Of a stretch of DNA of 12,719 nucleotides, positions 1 to 11,700 are shown in pieces. Positions within the stretch are counted from its first letter, which is position 1. Each line of letters starts with the position of its first letter. The DNA is taken from assembly GCA_028565635.1 (NCBI GenBank), contig JAOXYB010042904.1:1-12719 (forward strand), given 5' to 3'. Made by a program: the position numbers and the translations under genes. This DNA is from Phoronis ovalis (Eukaryota > Phoronida > Phoronidae). A model generated the notes under the pieces. It ran no database searches and had not been told where the DNA came from. It saw nothing but the letters and a program-made list of their open reading frames with translations.

Positions 1-192
1 ATCTGGATAAGTATTGTTAGTGTCCAGCAGTTCTTATCTTACTTTAAACTGCTGAGCACTAACGTGCTCTTTGATATGGTTTGACCTTGTCCTTTTTATT
101 TTGACTTTACAAAAACATGCAGTTATAGTGACAGCTTTGAAATGTGTCATCCATGTATGGCACAGAATATTAAGAAAACTTTTAATTTGCAG
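1..192 (+). other. Intron of the KYAT3-like gene
   Basis: No match to the expected upstream residues (the NTPxNPxGK segment) is visible in any frame. I read it as intron ending at the AG of 191-192. Confidence 0.7.
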
Positions 193-313
193 GTTTTTGT
201 GAAAGAAGAATTAGAGCTCATAGCAGATTTATGCAAGAAGCATGATGTAGTTTGCATTTCAGATGAAGTCTACGAATGGCTGACATACAGTAGCAGTGAG
301 CATATACGGATAG
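193..313 (+). CDS. KYAT3: KYAT3-like exon with the SDEVY cofactor motif
   Basis: It starts after a tttgcag acceptor in phase 0, at the usual family junction just before VF.REEL, and ends phase 1 at a gtaagg donor. It encodes residues 1-40. ISDEVYEW supplies the Asp (residue 24) that pairs with the pyridine nitrogen of PLP and the Tyr (27) that contacts the cofactor. Confidence 0.92.
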
Positions 314-1990
314 GTAAGGAAAAATTTTCAAGAAGTCGCTATTTGGTCAAGTATTTGCCCCCTTGTAAAAATAGCTATGAATTTAATTAAACATAAGTAT
401 ATTTTCCACAACAACATTATTTCTGGGATGTTCGCTTCCCCAATTGGTGTTACAAAGGACTTATGAGCACTATTACTTGAAACATTGGTGGATTTCATAA
501 ACCAAGACCCATTATGTATAAAATAAAGTAGTATCTCTTTTCTCCTTAGCATCACTTCCAGGAATGTGGGAAAGAACCATCACCATTGGTAGTGCAGGAA
601 AAACATTCAGCGTTACTGGTTGGAAGATTGGGTGGTGTATAGGTCCACATCACTTATTACGTGGGGCTATGACTGCCCACCAAAACATTGTTTACACTTG
701 TCCAACTGTCCTACAGGTATATATCCTTCCTGAATACAAGCTATTAAATTGTGAGGATTTCATAATTAATATACTTTTTGCTGGATGTCATTGCAAGACA
801 AATGTTTTGACAAGATTAGGCTATCACTGTTGCTATGGGGTATTGCATGGATAATACATACTAGATACTGTTAAATATTTAAACAATTGAATATAACTTG
901 GTCGGGCATTGAGATACATTTTTCATCATAGGAAGCATTAGCTGAAGGGTTTGAGCTGGAAATGTCTAGATTTGGAAAACCTGGATGTTATTTCAATGAA
1001 TTAGCAGTAGAATTGGAACCAAAGCGTGATAAAATGGCAAGCTTTTTGGAGGAAGTTGGTTTAATTCCAGTGATACCAGAAGGTGGATATTTCATGATGG
1101 CTGATTATTCTAAATTAGGTATGTCATAAAAAACAAATGTCTGCTGTAACATATTTGGAAAATGAATTCCACATTCCCTAAGACTGGATGGTAGTTTCTG
1201 TGATCGCTTCTTTATGGAGAGGATTGTTACAATAGTACCTCTTCTTTTCTGCTTTATTAGTATAGGTTTCAGATCGTTAAAAAATTTAAAGATCTGTCTT
1301 TCAGAGAATAATTGGAGATCTGCTTCACTTGCTTGATGCTGTTTTAATACACAGAATTCAGTATCTTTTATCTTTGTATGCTGCAGATGTTAAATTGGAG
1401 GATGACGGCTCTGGTGAAGCTCCAGATTTCCTGTTTGTGAAATGGCTTTGCAATGAAAAGAAACTTGCCACAATTCCACCCAGTGCTTTTTATGGGCCTG
1501 AACATAAGCACCTGGCTTATAACTACATCAGGTTGTGTTTCTGCAAGGTAAGCATTGCCTTTGCCAAGAAAGCTTCAGTGGCAATTAACAAGAATGTTTC
1601 ATACAAATTATGCCAAGTTACTTTGGATAATCATATTAGAAAAATCATGAATATGTACTATGTGATTGCAACTGTTTGAGTTTGCTGATTTTTGTAAGTT
1701 TAAGATTAACCTATTTAACATTATTATAAACATGATAAATTTGACATTATTATAAACATGATCATTACTTTTCCTCCATTGATAATTAATTATAAAGTAT
1801 ACCAGAGCATCAGCCTTCATATTAGCTTCAATCTGAAACATATTTTGTCCCAAAGATGTCACAGAAGAATCAAATTGATTTAATTTTGTCCAGGAACAGT
1901 GAGTGCATTTTTTCTTTCTTTTTACAGAAAGATGAAACTTTAGACGGCGCTGAAAAGATTATTAAGGAATGGAAAGCCAGTCTGAATTAA
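193..1990 (+). CDS. KYAT3: Kynurenine aminotransferase 3-like (KYAT3/CCBL2 family), C-terminal half, five exons
   Basis: Exons 193-313, 550-716, 932-1118, 1387-1547 and 1928-1990 join in frame (699 nt) to give 232 residues plus TAA; all introns are GT..AG. Family knowledge: fold-type I PLP enzymes that transaminate kynurenine to kynurenic acid using 2-oxo acids and also beta-lyse cysteine S-conjugates. In visible numbering, Asp24 and Tyr27 of SDEVY contact PLP, Lys58 in GSAGKTFS forms the Schiff base, and Arg207 in NYIRLCF binds the substrate carboxylate. The Asp-Lys spacing of 34 equals that of human KAT I. CYFNEL...KRD and KKDETLD favour KYAT3 over KYAT1. Human KYAT3 is about 454 residues, so roughly half is missing on the left; whether it carries a mitochondrial presequence cannot be seen. 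It converges on SYF1. No frameshift or lost key residue. Confidence 0.93.
550..716 (+). CDS. KYAT3: KYAT3-like exon with the catalytic lysine
   Basis: It encodes residues 41-96, beginning with the split Ala codon of IASLPGMWERT. The Schiff-base lysine codon is at 600-602 in GSAGKTFSVTGWKIGW, almost identical to vertebrate KYAT3. The donor is gtatat, phase 0. Reading continues open into the intron, but the protein match stops at CPTVLQ. Confidence 0.94.
932..1118 (+). CDS. KYAT3: KYAT3-like exon, start of the small domain
   Basis: The acceptor is atcatag and the donor gtatgt. It encodes residues 97-158. CYFNELAVELEPKRD and PEGGYFMMADYS match the KYAT3 subfamily. The Gly-Gly-Tyr-Phe stretch lines the substrate pocket in family structures. 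Confidence 0.93.
1387..1547 (+). CDS. KYAT3: KYAT3-like exon with the substrate-carboxylate arginine
   Basis: The acceptor is gctgcag; the first codon (Asp159) is split across the junction. It encodes residues 159-212: FVKWL, IPPSAFYGPEHKH, then NYIRLCFCK. The arginine codon at 1530-1532 is the family's alpha-carboxylate ligand. The donor is gtaagc. An open frame runs from 1329 through the exon to 1679, but only this part matches the family. Confidence 0.93.
1548..1927 (+). other. Last intron of the KYAT3-like gene
   Basis: A 380-base intron with gtaagc donor and a strong ctttctttttacag acceptor. It holds a short tandem duplication (1718-1762). I see no other structure in it. Confidence 0.85.
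1718..1762. repeat. Tandem duplication, 26-base period
   Basis: The 19-mer acattattataaacatgat occurs at 1718-1736 and again, unchanged, at 1744-1762. This is about 1.7 copies of a 26-base unit, most simply explained by replication slippage inside the intron. Confidence 0.85.
1928..1990 (+). CDS. KYAT3: KYAT3-like terminal coding exon
   Basis: It follows a long polypyrimidine tract ending tttacag and encodes residues 213-232, KDETLDGAEKIIKEWKASLN, then TAA at 1988-1990. This is the normal family C-terminus, with the last helix ending at the conserved Trp. Confidence 0.93.
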   Translation, partial: KDETLDGAEKIIKEWKASLN

Positions 1991-2287
1991 ATACTTGTTG
2001 TTCCATCTTATCCGCACAAATTGTTTTTGTTTAATAGAAGATGAACAAGTAGTGATATGAAAGAGCACTTGGTTTAATTTTTGAATTGTTACATTTAATG
2101 GCAGCTAGAACTAAAGTGTGCAGGTTTTCCTGGGTCATCCACATAAATTTGTTTTTATTGAATTATATTTTGTGTACACATTTTCAATCATTATACCAGT
2201 ATTACACCTGGCATTCAGTGCTACTAATAGTAAATTATTATGCAAAGAAGTTTATTAGAATGTACAAACATAAATCTGCAACTGGTT

Positions 2288-2293
2288 AATAAA
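2288..2293 (+). terminator. Poly(A) signal AATAAA of the KYAT3-like gene
   Basis: This canonical hexamer is the only AATAAA I found on the + strand between the stop and 2320, about 298 bases after it. A T-rich tract (attattttctttgtt) follows about 20-30 bases later, as expected of a downstream element. Confidence 0.75.
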
Positions 2294-2302
2294 ATTATAA
2301 AA

Positions 2303-2308
2303 CTTTAT
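2303..2308 (-). terminator. Poly(A) signal AATAAA of SYF1
   Basis: TTTATT on the + strand reads AATAAA on the - strand, about 375 bases past the SYF1 stop. A weaker ATTAAA lies nearer the stop (2425-2430) and another AATAAA further on (2251-2256), so alternative cleavage is possible. Confidence 0.6.
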
Positions 2309-2682
2309 TTAAAATTATTTTCTTTGTTATAAATGTAGCAAAGCATTCTTTGTGATTTTTTTACCGCAACAATTTTACTATTATTCAGATGAAATAGTAA
2401 CCGACTATCTCTTATAAAACAACATTTAATTGGCTATCCTCCTTGCAACATAAGACCAATCTACTAAGTCCATCAAGTATAATACATTCAAAGTCAGAAC
2501 GCCGCATAATTTTTTAAAAGCTACGATGCCCCAGTAAGTTTGATTCAGTATGTTTGTTGTAATAGCATGTTTGTAGCATAAAGGATTGCTATTTTTTAGT
2601 ACAATTCTGAAGATGCGATAAAAATTATGAAATGTTTTCATACAATATTTTTTAAATTTGTAGTACTTCTAATGGCAAATTT

Positions 2683-2753
2683 CTAGTCCTCCTCCTCATC
2701 TGCAAGTCCACCAAATACTTCTGTAGGTACAGCTTGCTTTTGAAGATGTACTT
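2683..2753 (-). CDS. XAB2: SYF1 terminal coding exon, residues 812-834
   Basis: It encodes [20 protein letters not shown], then D and TAG (stop on the + strand at 2683-2685). QxVPxxVFGxL is the conserved extreme C-terminus of SYF1, also seen in human XAB2. Confidence 0.95.
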
Positions 2754-5700
2754 CTGTAAAAACAAAAAACATTTTCTTGTAATCATTTAAGACTTCCTAA
2801 ATGTGAAATAATTTGGATCCACAATTTGTAAAACTGTTAACAGTGGTAAAAATATACAATATTGACATACTAAACTATTTTGAAAATTGGTAACTACAAT
2901 CTTTCTGAAGTTGCTAAATTCAATTTCAGATACCATACACGACAAGTGGAACATGACATAACTTCGAGTTACCTTCAACTTCTTCATCCTCGTCACTAGA
3001 ATAATCTTCATCAATGTTAATTTCTTCAGGATTTGCTGCCTTTGTCATTTCACCTAAATCTTCAGTTGTTGTATTACTCCTGAAAATTTAAATAAAATTA
3101 ACAATATATTTTTGAAACAAGAGTAAGTAGCTTTGTTACTTATAGATGGTTAAGAAACTAAGAAAATTAAATGGAACTTGAACAGAAAACCCATTATTAT
3201 AATGCACATATTTGTACGAAGATTCTGGATTATGTATATTTCACTTAGTATATCCTAGAGTAGAAACCCTCCTCACACTCTGGTAATGCTAGAGAAGAAG
3301 CCACCTGTAAAAAGACTTTATTTGGATAAATGTGCCTAGAAGATTTCCTATTCATACCTCACAAACAATATTCCTTTGTCTTGTTTAGGTTGATCTTTCA
3401 TAGTTTCTTCAGCGAGAGCCATTGCCTTCTCTTCAAGTTTCTTCATTTCATCCGCTGGTTCAGCGGAAGTTGATGCTGCACCACCAGACTGTGCTGCTAA
3501 CATTTGTGCTGACATGAAATTTACCTGAAAAAATATTGTGTTTCAAAATTATCGAGTTTATCTACTAGCATTCATGTGTAATTTAATTTAATACAACATA
3601 GCACTCATAAATTTTCACTTTGCCATGTGATGTTATGACCAGATTACAATGTTATCGGTTTACAAGTACCATATGCAAATTTCACTGCTGCATCACTTAA
3701 AATTGGACAGTGCATATCCAACATTCTCATCATTAATTTCATTGGTATCCAAATACTTACCTGTGTGTTAAAAATAGCCTGTACACTTCTCTTAATTCTT
3801 AGCATCTCACGTACAGTGTCCTCATTGCCATGTTTAATTTCAAAGTCCTTCCATGTCTGCCAAAAATCTGCAGTACTCTGAAAATCGGGAATTGAAGGTT
3901 AGCCAGAATCACACAGAAGCACAATAGTGTTATTTAATATACACAGATATAAAAAATTTAGAAGTTGGAGAAGACATCATAAGTTTCCAATGTCATATTT
4001 TTCATGATTCTTAATCACCTACCCTTGGATCACATATCTGTGAACAATGAGCATATATTCTTCTGGCTCGATCTATTTCACCGAGTTTCCTTTCCAAATC
4101 AGCAAATCTCATACACATTTCCCTACAAATAGTTACTTTAAAATAAATAACGATATCTTTGATATCCAAGCCAAACTACCACGTCAATAACAGAGAAGTC
4201 ATCTTTTCAAATTCGTTTTTAAATTCTAAATGGCAGCAAAAGGTTCCCTGACAAAAGGACTTGCATGGGCACCAGTTTACAACTTAATATAAGAAACAGG
4301 AACTGTCATTAAAGTTAGAAAAGGTAATCCACGATTCTAGTTATTAATCGTTATGACACATCTCAACCTTTTGACACCAGTCACCTCTGTTTGGTATGCA
4401 CCTACTAGTGATTCAAGTTATTACCGATTTCTGGTTGTATGTGATGACAATGATAACTTCCATAATAACGATGATGATAACCATATGTGGAATTACAGAA
4501 TAATTGTTCAACTTCTATAGGCAGAAGCCTTACCTCGATTGGTCATCATTCAAAACTTCAATGGCCTTCTCATATATTGATCTTGTGTGTGTTACACCAT
4601 AAATTTCTGCAGCTTTTTTAATGTAAATATTAAACAACTGCAAAAGAATATACATTTTTTAACACCAATACAAATTTCAATTAGTTACAAGAAACCAGCA
4701 ATATACGTCCAACTAAAATTGTCATTTATTGTTGAATCCTGCAGCTCATTGTTGGAAACATTGTACAGACACAATTCCATAAACAATTTTACGTAAACTA
4801 CCATTCTGTAACTATGTAAAGATACTTATACAAGTCGTAAAGTCACCATTAGTTCTGAAAATGCAGTGCTTAGATGGATGGAATTCGCTTCCGGGGTCCC
4901 AGGTCTGTTATTAGACTGCTAAAGGTAGTGTCAAGGAAGCCAAGACATAAGAACTTATTAACTTACTCAGATAAAGTCTCATACTACTATGTGTTTGCTC
5001 TGACAGTAGGAAACCTCTGCATTGCTGTTTTTAAAAATAAATACCTCCTTGCATACTACGTAACATTAGGCTTTAAAAGGATTATATTCAAACAGTAAAA
5101 CTCAACGAATCAAAGCAATAGAGTAAGAACAGTACCTCATATTGTTCTTCTGGTAGAACAGCTTTTGTAGCTCTGTCATAAACAGCCATAGCATGTCTAG
5201 CAAGACCATAGTCCTCTTCTAGCTTAGCGTACAGGAGAAATAATGCTGAAAAAATTGGTTCATATGTAAATAATATTATTCTAATAAAATTGCTCGAATG
5301 ACAGGAATTATGGATAATTAATTCCATACACATATCAATAAAAAAAATTACAGTTTAGATGCTTTTATTTTGACCATAAGAAACAGAACAAAATGCAACA
5401 ACAGTTACCTTTTGCAAATTTTGTAGGACATCCATCTAAGCACTGTTCAAAGAGATCTCTAGCTCGCTCAAGCTTTTTACCACCCTAGTAAGAAAAAAAC
5501 ACAAATAAGACACTAAATCTTTTCCAAACCTGTTTGCAATAAAATAATGCAATACTTGTGACCTGTTTCATTGTTTTACAAATTTAAGAAAAAAACATTA
5601 GTGATAATTCTGATATTTAATGCCTTTGAAATACCTTCATCTTGGCAATATGTCTATGAGCATTGCATAATCTTGTATAATGTGTAACCTTGTACAACAG

Positions 5701-8700
5701 TATACTCACATATCGTTCAATAAACTTTGTAAGGTATGTATTCCAAATATCATACACATTTGGCCACCTGAACAATGCAATACCTTTCTCATATGCCTAC
5801 AAAACAGTTAAATTAATACATATTATGCTATATCACATGAAAAAAAACAGCTACTGCATTCATACCACACTTGAATATAATTTTATCTAGATAATGCCAA
5901 ATAATTTTCTTTTAAAATTAACGCTGACAAATGCTGTGATTACTTTTCTTGAGATTCGGAACACAGATGGCATTCAATATTGATATTGTTTTCCAACAAA
6001 TAAAATTTCTGGAGACTCAGGACTTGAACTACCTACTGTGCTACATGTACAGCCCTATTATAGGGATTAGTAGGCACATCATATTTTAATGATAAACAAA
6101 TGTCTAATGCAAAATAGTTGAAAATGTTAATAAAAATATATAATACCTTATAAGCTTCCTCAAAGTAATTATTCTCCTCCAAAAACATACCATAATTTAT
6201 GATAATCTGTGGTGTTGCAATTCGCAAATCAATGATCTTATCATACACTGCTTTAGCAGACTGAAAATAAAATCTGCATTATACTGAATTTTTTAACAAA
6301 AGTAATTAGAATGATTGAAACTCAGCAGTGTTTATGTCAAAACAAAGTATCCTCTGTTTTCCTATCAAATTCTTGTTTTCAAACAGATAACTGCTAAAGA
6401 AGCAAGAGTTAAAACATCTTGGATAAGAGATGTTGTTGAGTCATTATTGAAGTTTATGTAGAGTAGTCATTTAAAGCCATATTGCAAACTTTTCTAAAAT
6501 TTAGTTCTGTAGTTGCCAACAAGATTGAGATGCTAACCTTTATAGCATAACATCATGCATGTTCAAGGCATGTTACAAAGAATACTTTCATACTGAAAGA
6601 CTCCCTACTTCAATGAGGAGACAAGTTTATTTAAACAAAGTGAAGGCAGATATTTGTTGTTAAAAAGTTTCAAACAGAAAAAAATTTCACCTTGTAAGTG
6701 CCAAAGCTTTCCTCCAGATCAGCATACATAGACCATAATTTCAGGCACTTGTACAGACGGTCTTGCACTGTTTCTGACTGCAACAAAAAATGTAGAAATT
6801 GAAAGCAAGTATGAATTTGTGGAGCTACTAGTACAGTTAAATGAATATTCAGTAAAATAGATCTGTGACTCTAAACTGTTATAAGATTCTTGTGCATTTT
6901 CAATTGTTTGTGACACTTTAAACACACAGAATTGTGTGCCTGGCTAATACCAGGCCTGTTCACTAAACACTAATCAACTGACAGTCATAAAATTGCCCTT
7001 CTTTCCATATCTGCAGTATTTATAATATGGACTTACTGGACTACCGGATGTGCTTTTGTTAATTTAAACACAACTTAAAAATCTACACTACATAAACCTG
7101 ACAATTTTTAAAATAACAGTTTTTACAAAAAAATTGAAATGTCTTACTTGGTAAAAATAATTTATATATAATAAAATGCAAGGATTGTAAATTGTAGCTT
7201 TAAATACATACGCTGTCATGATAATCTACTTTTCTTGGTGGCGGAGCTGTTCCCCTTCTCATTAACTTTAAAGCATCGTCATAGTTCCTGAAAAAACATA
7301 CGTATTACAGTCATATTCAAAATATGAAAACCCTACTCTTGTAGATGTGCACCTTGTTAGAATGAGTTTTGAAAGGAATTGAGATGTTTATAGTTTGGAT
7401 GCTAGTCCTTTGTTATCTGTCATGAAATTTCCTCCTTCTCTCTTTTTGACATCCATTCAACCAATTCTACGAAAACTGTTGTATAGTAAAACTAGTATGC
7501 CTAACATGTGAAGAGAATACTTACTCATGCCTGATTTCCATTTCTGCCCACTCACACCAAACAGTAGCAAGATCGTCAACTTTTTTATATTTCACTTGAA
7601 TAGCTTTTTCAAAAATAACTCTGCCCTGCAACAAATTGACGCTACATGTTTATATTACCAATATTACAATAAAATAAAACACCAAAACATCAAAGATGTT
7701 TTTGTAAGCAAAAGTTACTTCAAAAATTAATAATCAGTGTTTAATTTTAATAATCAAAGAGTATCAGACAATAAAATTTATAGCAAAAGACAGCCTAACT
7801 TTCAAAATTACACAAGATGGTTCACTTTACTACCTGAATGTTTCTAATGGGAGTAAAAGAAACTCTTAAAAGACAGCTGCATGGTCACACATGCCAGAGA
7901 CAAATTTTTACACATTTTTTTGCCACCAAAGTGTTTTAGTATCTTACATCAGTTATTTGTCCAGCATTTTCGTAAAACTTTGCAAATTCCACCCAAAGTG
8001 TATGAGGTTTCCCTGATGCCAACATGGGATCAACAGTTTGCACAGCTTCAGTATATGTATTGATAACCTGCAAGAAAAACAACATGATAAAAAGTAAACA
8101 CACTTACATCTTCAAAATGTTAATTGGGAAAGCATTAAGCCTCAACAGTATTTGCAATAAATGTGCTGTAAACTACTCTTGAATAGTTTCATCAGCATAA
8201 ACTACAAACAGCATTTTGTCAATCTCACAAATCAAAGGTTGAATTTTACTACAATACTGTTTATCACATTAATTTCAAAATGTAACTTTTAATTAATTAA
8301 TAATGTAATACCTCTCTTGGTTTGCCCTCGTAGAGCTGCACTCTTTTATGCCACTCATGTACATTGTGAGGGTTCTGCCTAAGAAGAACACTATTTAGCA
8401 ACAACGATCGCCTATCCATCAAATGCTCCAGACGGGCTAATCGAAGTTCTAATTCAAGATCATCTGAAATATAAAGAATGTAGATTTTACATGTTTCAGG
8501 GACAGGAATGACTTGGGGAACTTCAGCAGCACCAGAGGCAGTGCTAAGTGTCCCTAGGTTAGTCCCAATTCTGATTTCTTGCCTTATGCATCTGCAGCTG
8601 ATTTGTGAAAGCACAATTTTGTTCCCAGCTTTTAACAATTATTCTTGGTTTTAGACCTAGCTATCCTTTCTGTTACTGTGTACATGTCTGGAAATGACTC

Positions 8701-11700
8701 CCGTCTGTCTACAGTAACAAATCAGATCCAAATAATCTTATCCTTAACTTCTACTCATAAAAGTACCCACCCATGTACACTCACAATGTGCAGATATTGA
8801 TGAGGCAGGTTACATGTATTAGTACGTATTTAGATTTTTTTTTTACAGAATCACTAATTTTTAATGCAGGGATTGTAGTGTTCATACAGCAAAATTATAA
8901 ATTCTGGTTAATAAGTGAATGAACCAAATAGAAATTTATGCATTATGTGATGACATGGATCACTAAGAAGCCAAATATATGCTGCCTCTTTTCAGCTTAA
9001 AATTCTACCTTCATCGGAGGGACCTGTTTCTGCAGTGCTCTCCATTTTAGCACTTAACATGCTTTCCTCGAACTGAGCATAAGCATCAAACACTTGTGTG
9101 AAATCACGAACTGTGACCACAGTCTGGATAGCTTCTTCATAAATGTCCCTAGCCTGAAAAAATTGAGAAATTAAAATTCTAAATAAAGATGAACAGCTTC
9201 ACAACTAAAAGGTAAAATTGTCAGAGCAAGCTTAGAGTTGATGTTCACAAAATAAGCGCATAACGCATATGCAGCACTACATTACCTACTATCAATCCCC
9301 ATACTTGTCTTCACCTTGGTTTGTGCAAGTTTACAGTATAGTGACGCAAGAAATGTGATTCTAAATTTAATTTAAAGGCAGAAACATTAAGTACAAACCC
9401 CTGAACACATGATGTTATGCCCAATTAATTTAGAAGCTGTGGAGACATAAGCAATAGTGCTTGCCTTATGTTTTACCAGATTCATAATGAGATATTTATG
9501 TCTAAATGATTTCAATAATTTTATGCCAAAAACCAAACAAAGAGCTATTTTAAGTACTTGTACATTCTTAAGACTGCCTTAATATCTATCCAAGTAATAA
9601 TGCTAGCCTGACATACCATATGTCAGAATAATTCGACTTCAGCAAAATACGCATATGCAATCTGTAAAACTGAGTTTGCATATACTAGCACTCTATCTTT
9701 CCGAGTCATCTCCAAGGTTCATGGTGGTTACATATTGAACTAACATTAAGCAAAACATAATTTTATGACCACGTAAATGGTATTGTAGGAAATTAAAAAA
9801 ATTTGGAATATGTTCAATACCTTTTCAAAATGGCCTCCACGTATATAGTAATCAGCCAGTGAGTTCCATAACAAGCCTATCTGATCTGTGAACCGTTTTA
9901 ATCCCTGTCGTATAATTGGTTCAACTTTGAGTGATCTTACTTTATCCGGATTCTTGGATATCAACTCACACAATTCATTCCAGAGCTATAATATAGCATT
10001 AAGCTATTAAAACTGTTTAAATTTAGCAGTAAGATAACCTTTTTGAGCTGAATGCAACAAAACTTTAACTAGCATTTTACTAATCCTGACAAATTCTGCT
10101 TTGTTTACAATCATGCTGAATGAACCTTTTCAAATGAGTCCTGTAACTTTAACAATAAATTTCAACAAAATCTAAGACAAACCTGATGTTTTGATTTCCC
10201 TTCTCTAGAAACAAAATCTTCTTGGTTCATTATATTGGCCAATCTTATAGCAGCCTCATCTAAACGGCTGATGGACATCAAGTAACTGATATAGCTTTCA
10301 GCATCTTCTGGTTTTAACTAAAATTACAAATTTCTTAGTGTCATTACATTTTCTCTTGTTATGGTATGACATAGAAATATTCAAAATATTTCATAAACAG
10401 ATTTAGATAAACCTTACAGATGTTACATGAAAAAAGAGAAAGGAATAAGCTGAAAGGCAGTAACATCAAAAAGGTCTTGAATGGCATGTCTTATTTCTAA
10501 CAAATGCCCTTCAACTAGGCCCAACAAATAAAAGAAGAACATCTTAATCAGACCACAAAACTAAAACAACATGCCAAATTGTTATCTCACAAATATTATA
10601 AACTAGTGACTTATACTTTGGCATATGTGCCTTCAAAAAGCAAATCCTACTGGGAACAGTAGGTTTGGGTCAAAAAGTAATAGTTCATAGATAGAGATTG
10701 ATGATCATTACCTTTAGGTACCTCCTGTATACTCTAACAGCTGTTTCTGCTAATGGGTGTATTTTCACAAATTTCAGATACAGCGGCCATATTCGGTAGT
10801 GTTGAGTAATAGGTAAGGCTCGTAATGCTCTATCAAACGTTCGCCGAGTACGAGTAATCTTTGTCTGGTCCATTAGCAGCTGACAGTAATCTAACCATAT
10901 TCTAGGCATCTGAAAGCAGCTTCATGTTCTATATTAAAAATGCCTTAAAACGTTTAGACACTTTAGTAACCAAATTCATTGTATTATAAGCACAATCTAG
11001 ACAACTGCATATTCTATAGAATTTTTTTTTTTACCAAAGTATTTATGTTAGTAAACAAGAAAATGTAATCTTTTATTTCTCCATACAGCATAGGTGTGAA
11101 GCACACCTTATGCATGAACACCAAAGCTCTTTCAAAAGCATTGTTAACATCTTCATAAGTTGGATCTGTAATACACCGTCCCTTGATCTGTTGTCGTCGA
11201 AGTTTAAGGTAGTTGTACCACAGTTTATAGCTGAAAACATAAAAGGGGAATGAGAAATTAAAGTCTGCATTTTCTACACTAATAGCATTGCAAAAAAAAA
11301 CAAAATGGTTTCAGTAGTTTCACAATCAATGACAATGACTTTAACCCACAATCATCTACAAATATGTTATTCATTCATTGTACAGTAACAACTCACTTTC
11401 ATTTCTATGAATAATAAAATGAAAGCTAATCAAAATATAGTACTGGTACTTTTGTAATAATTTTTAAGTAGTGATATCCTGCACTGCTATCTGGATCACA
11501 TTATGCAGGACTTGGAAAGTATATCATTTTAATATTCAGTCAAGGAATTTGTACTAAAAAGAATAAGCTCACTATTGAAAATATGATTTTACCTTCCTGG
11601 CAGTTCTTTAAGTGCTCTCTCATAGATAAAGTTCACAGCATTTTTAGGAGCATTTTTCTTATGTTCAATATATCTCAACCAACACTTTACAGAAAATGAG

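Larger units (their letters stand above)
1991..2682. other. Convergent 3' UTRs of KYAT3-like and SYF1
   Basis: These 692 bases separate the two stop codons. Open frames here (for example 2086-2289 + and 2426-2641 -) resemble no protein. Poly(A) signals of both genes sit near 2290-2308, so most of the stretch is the KYAT3 3' UTR (about 300 nt) and the SYF1 3' UTR (about 375 nt), assuming those signals are used. Confidence 0.75.

Noticed and set aside
1329-1679. Single 116-codon gene on the + strand
   Set aside because: Only 1387-1547 matches the aminotransferase; the rest is intron that happens to stay open on both sides of the exon.
2086-2641. Small genes between the two stop codons
   Set aside because: The frames are rich in Tyr, Asn, Leu and Ile as expected from AT-rich UTR, and resemble no protein.
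4874-5098. 74-codon + strand open frame in a SYF1 intron
   Set aside because: No domain, no codon character or family likeness; it lies opposite the SYF1 transcript.
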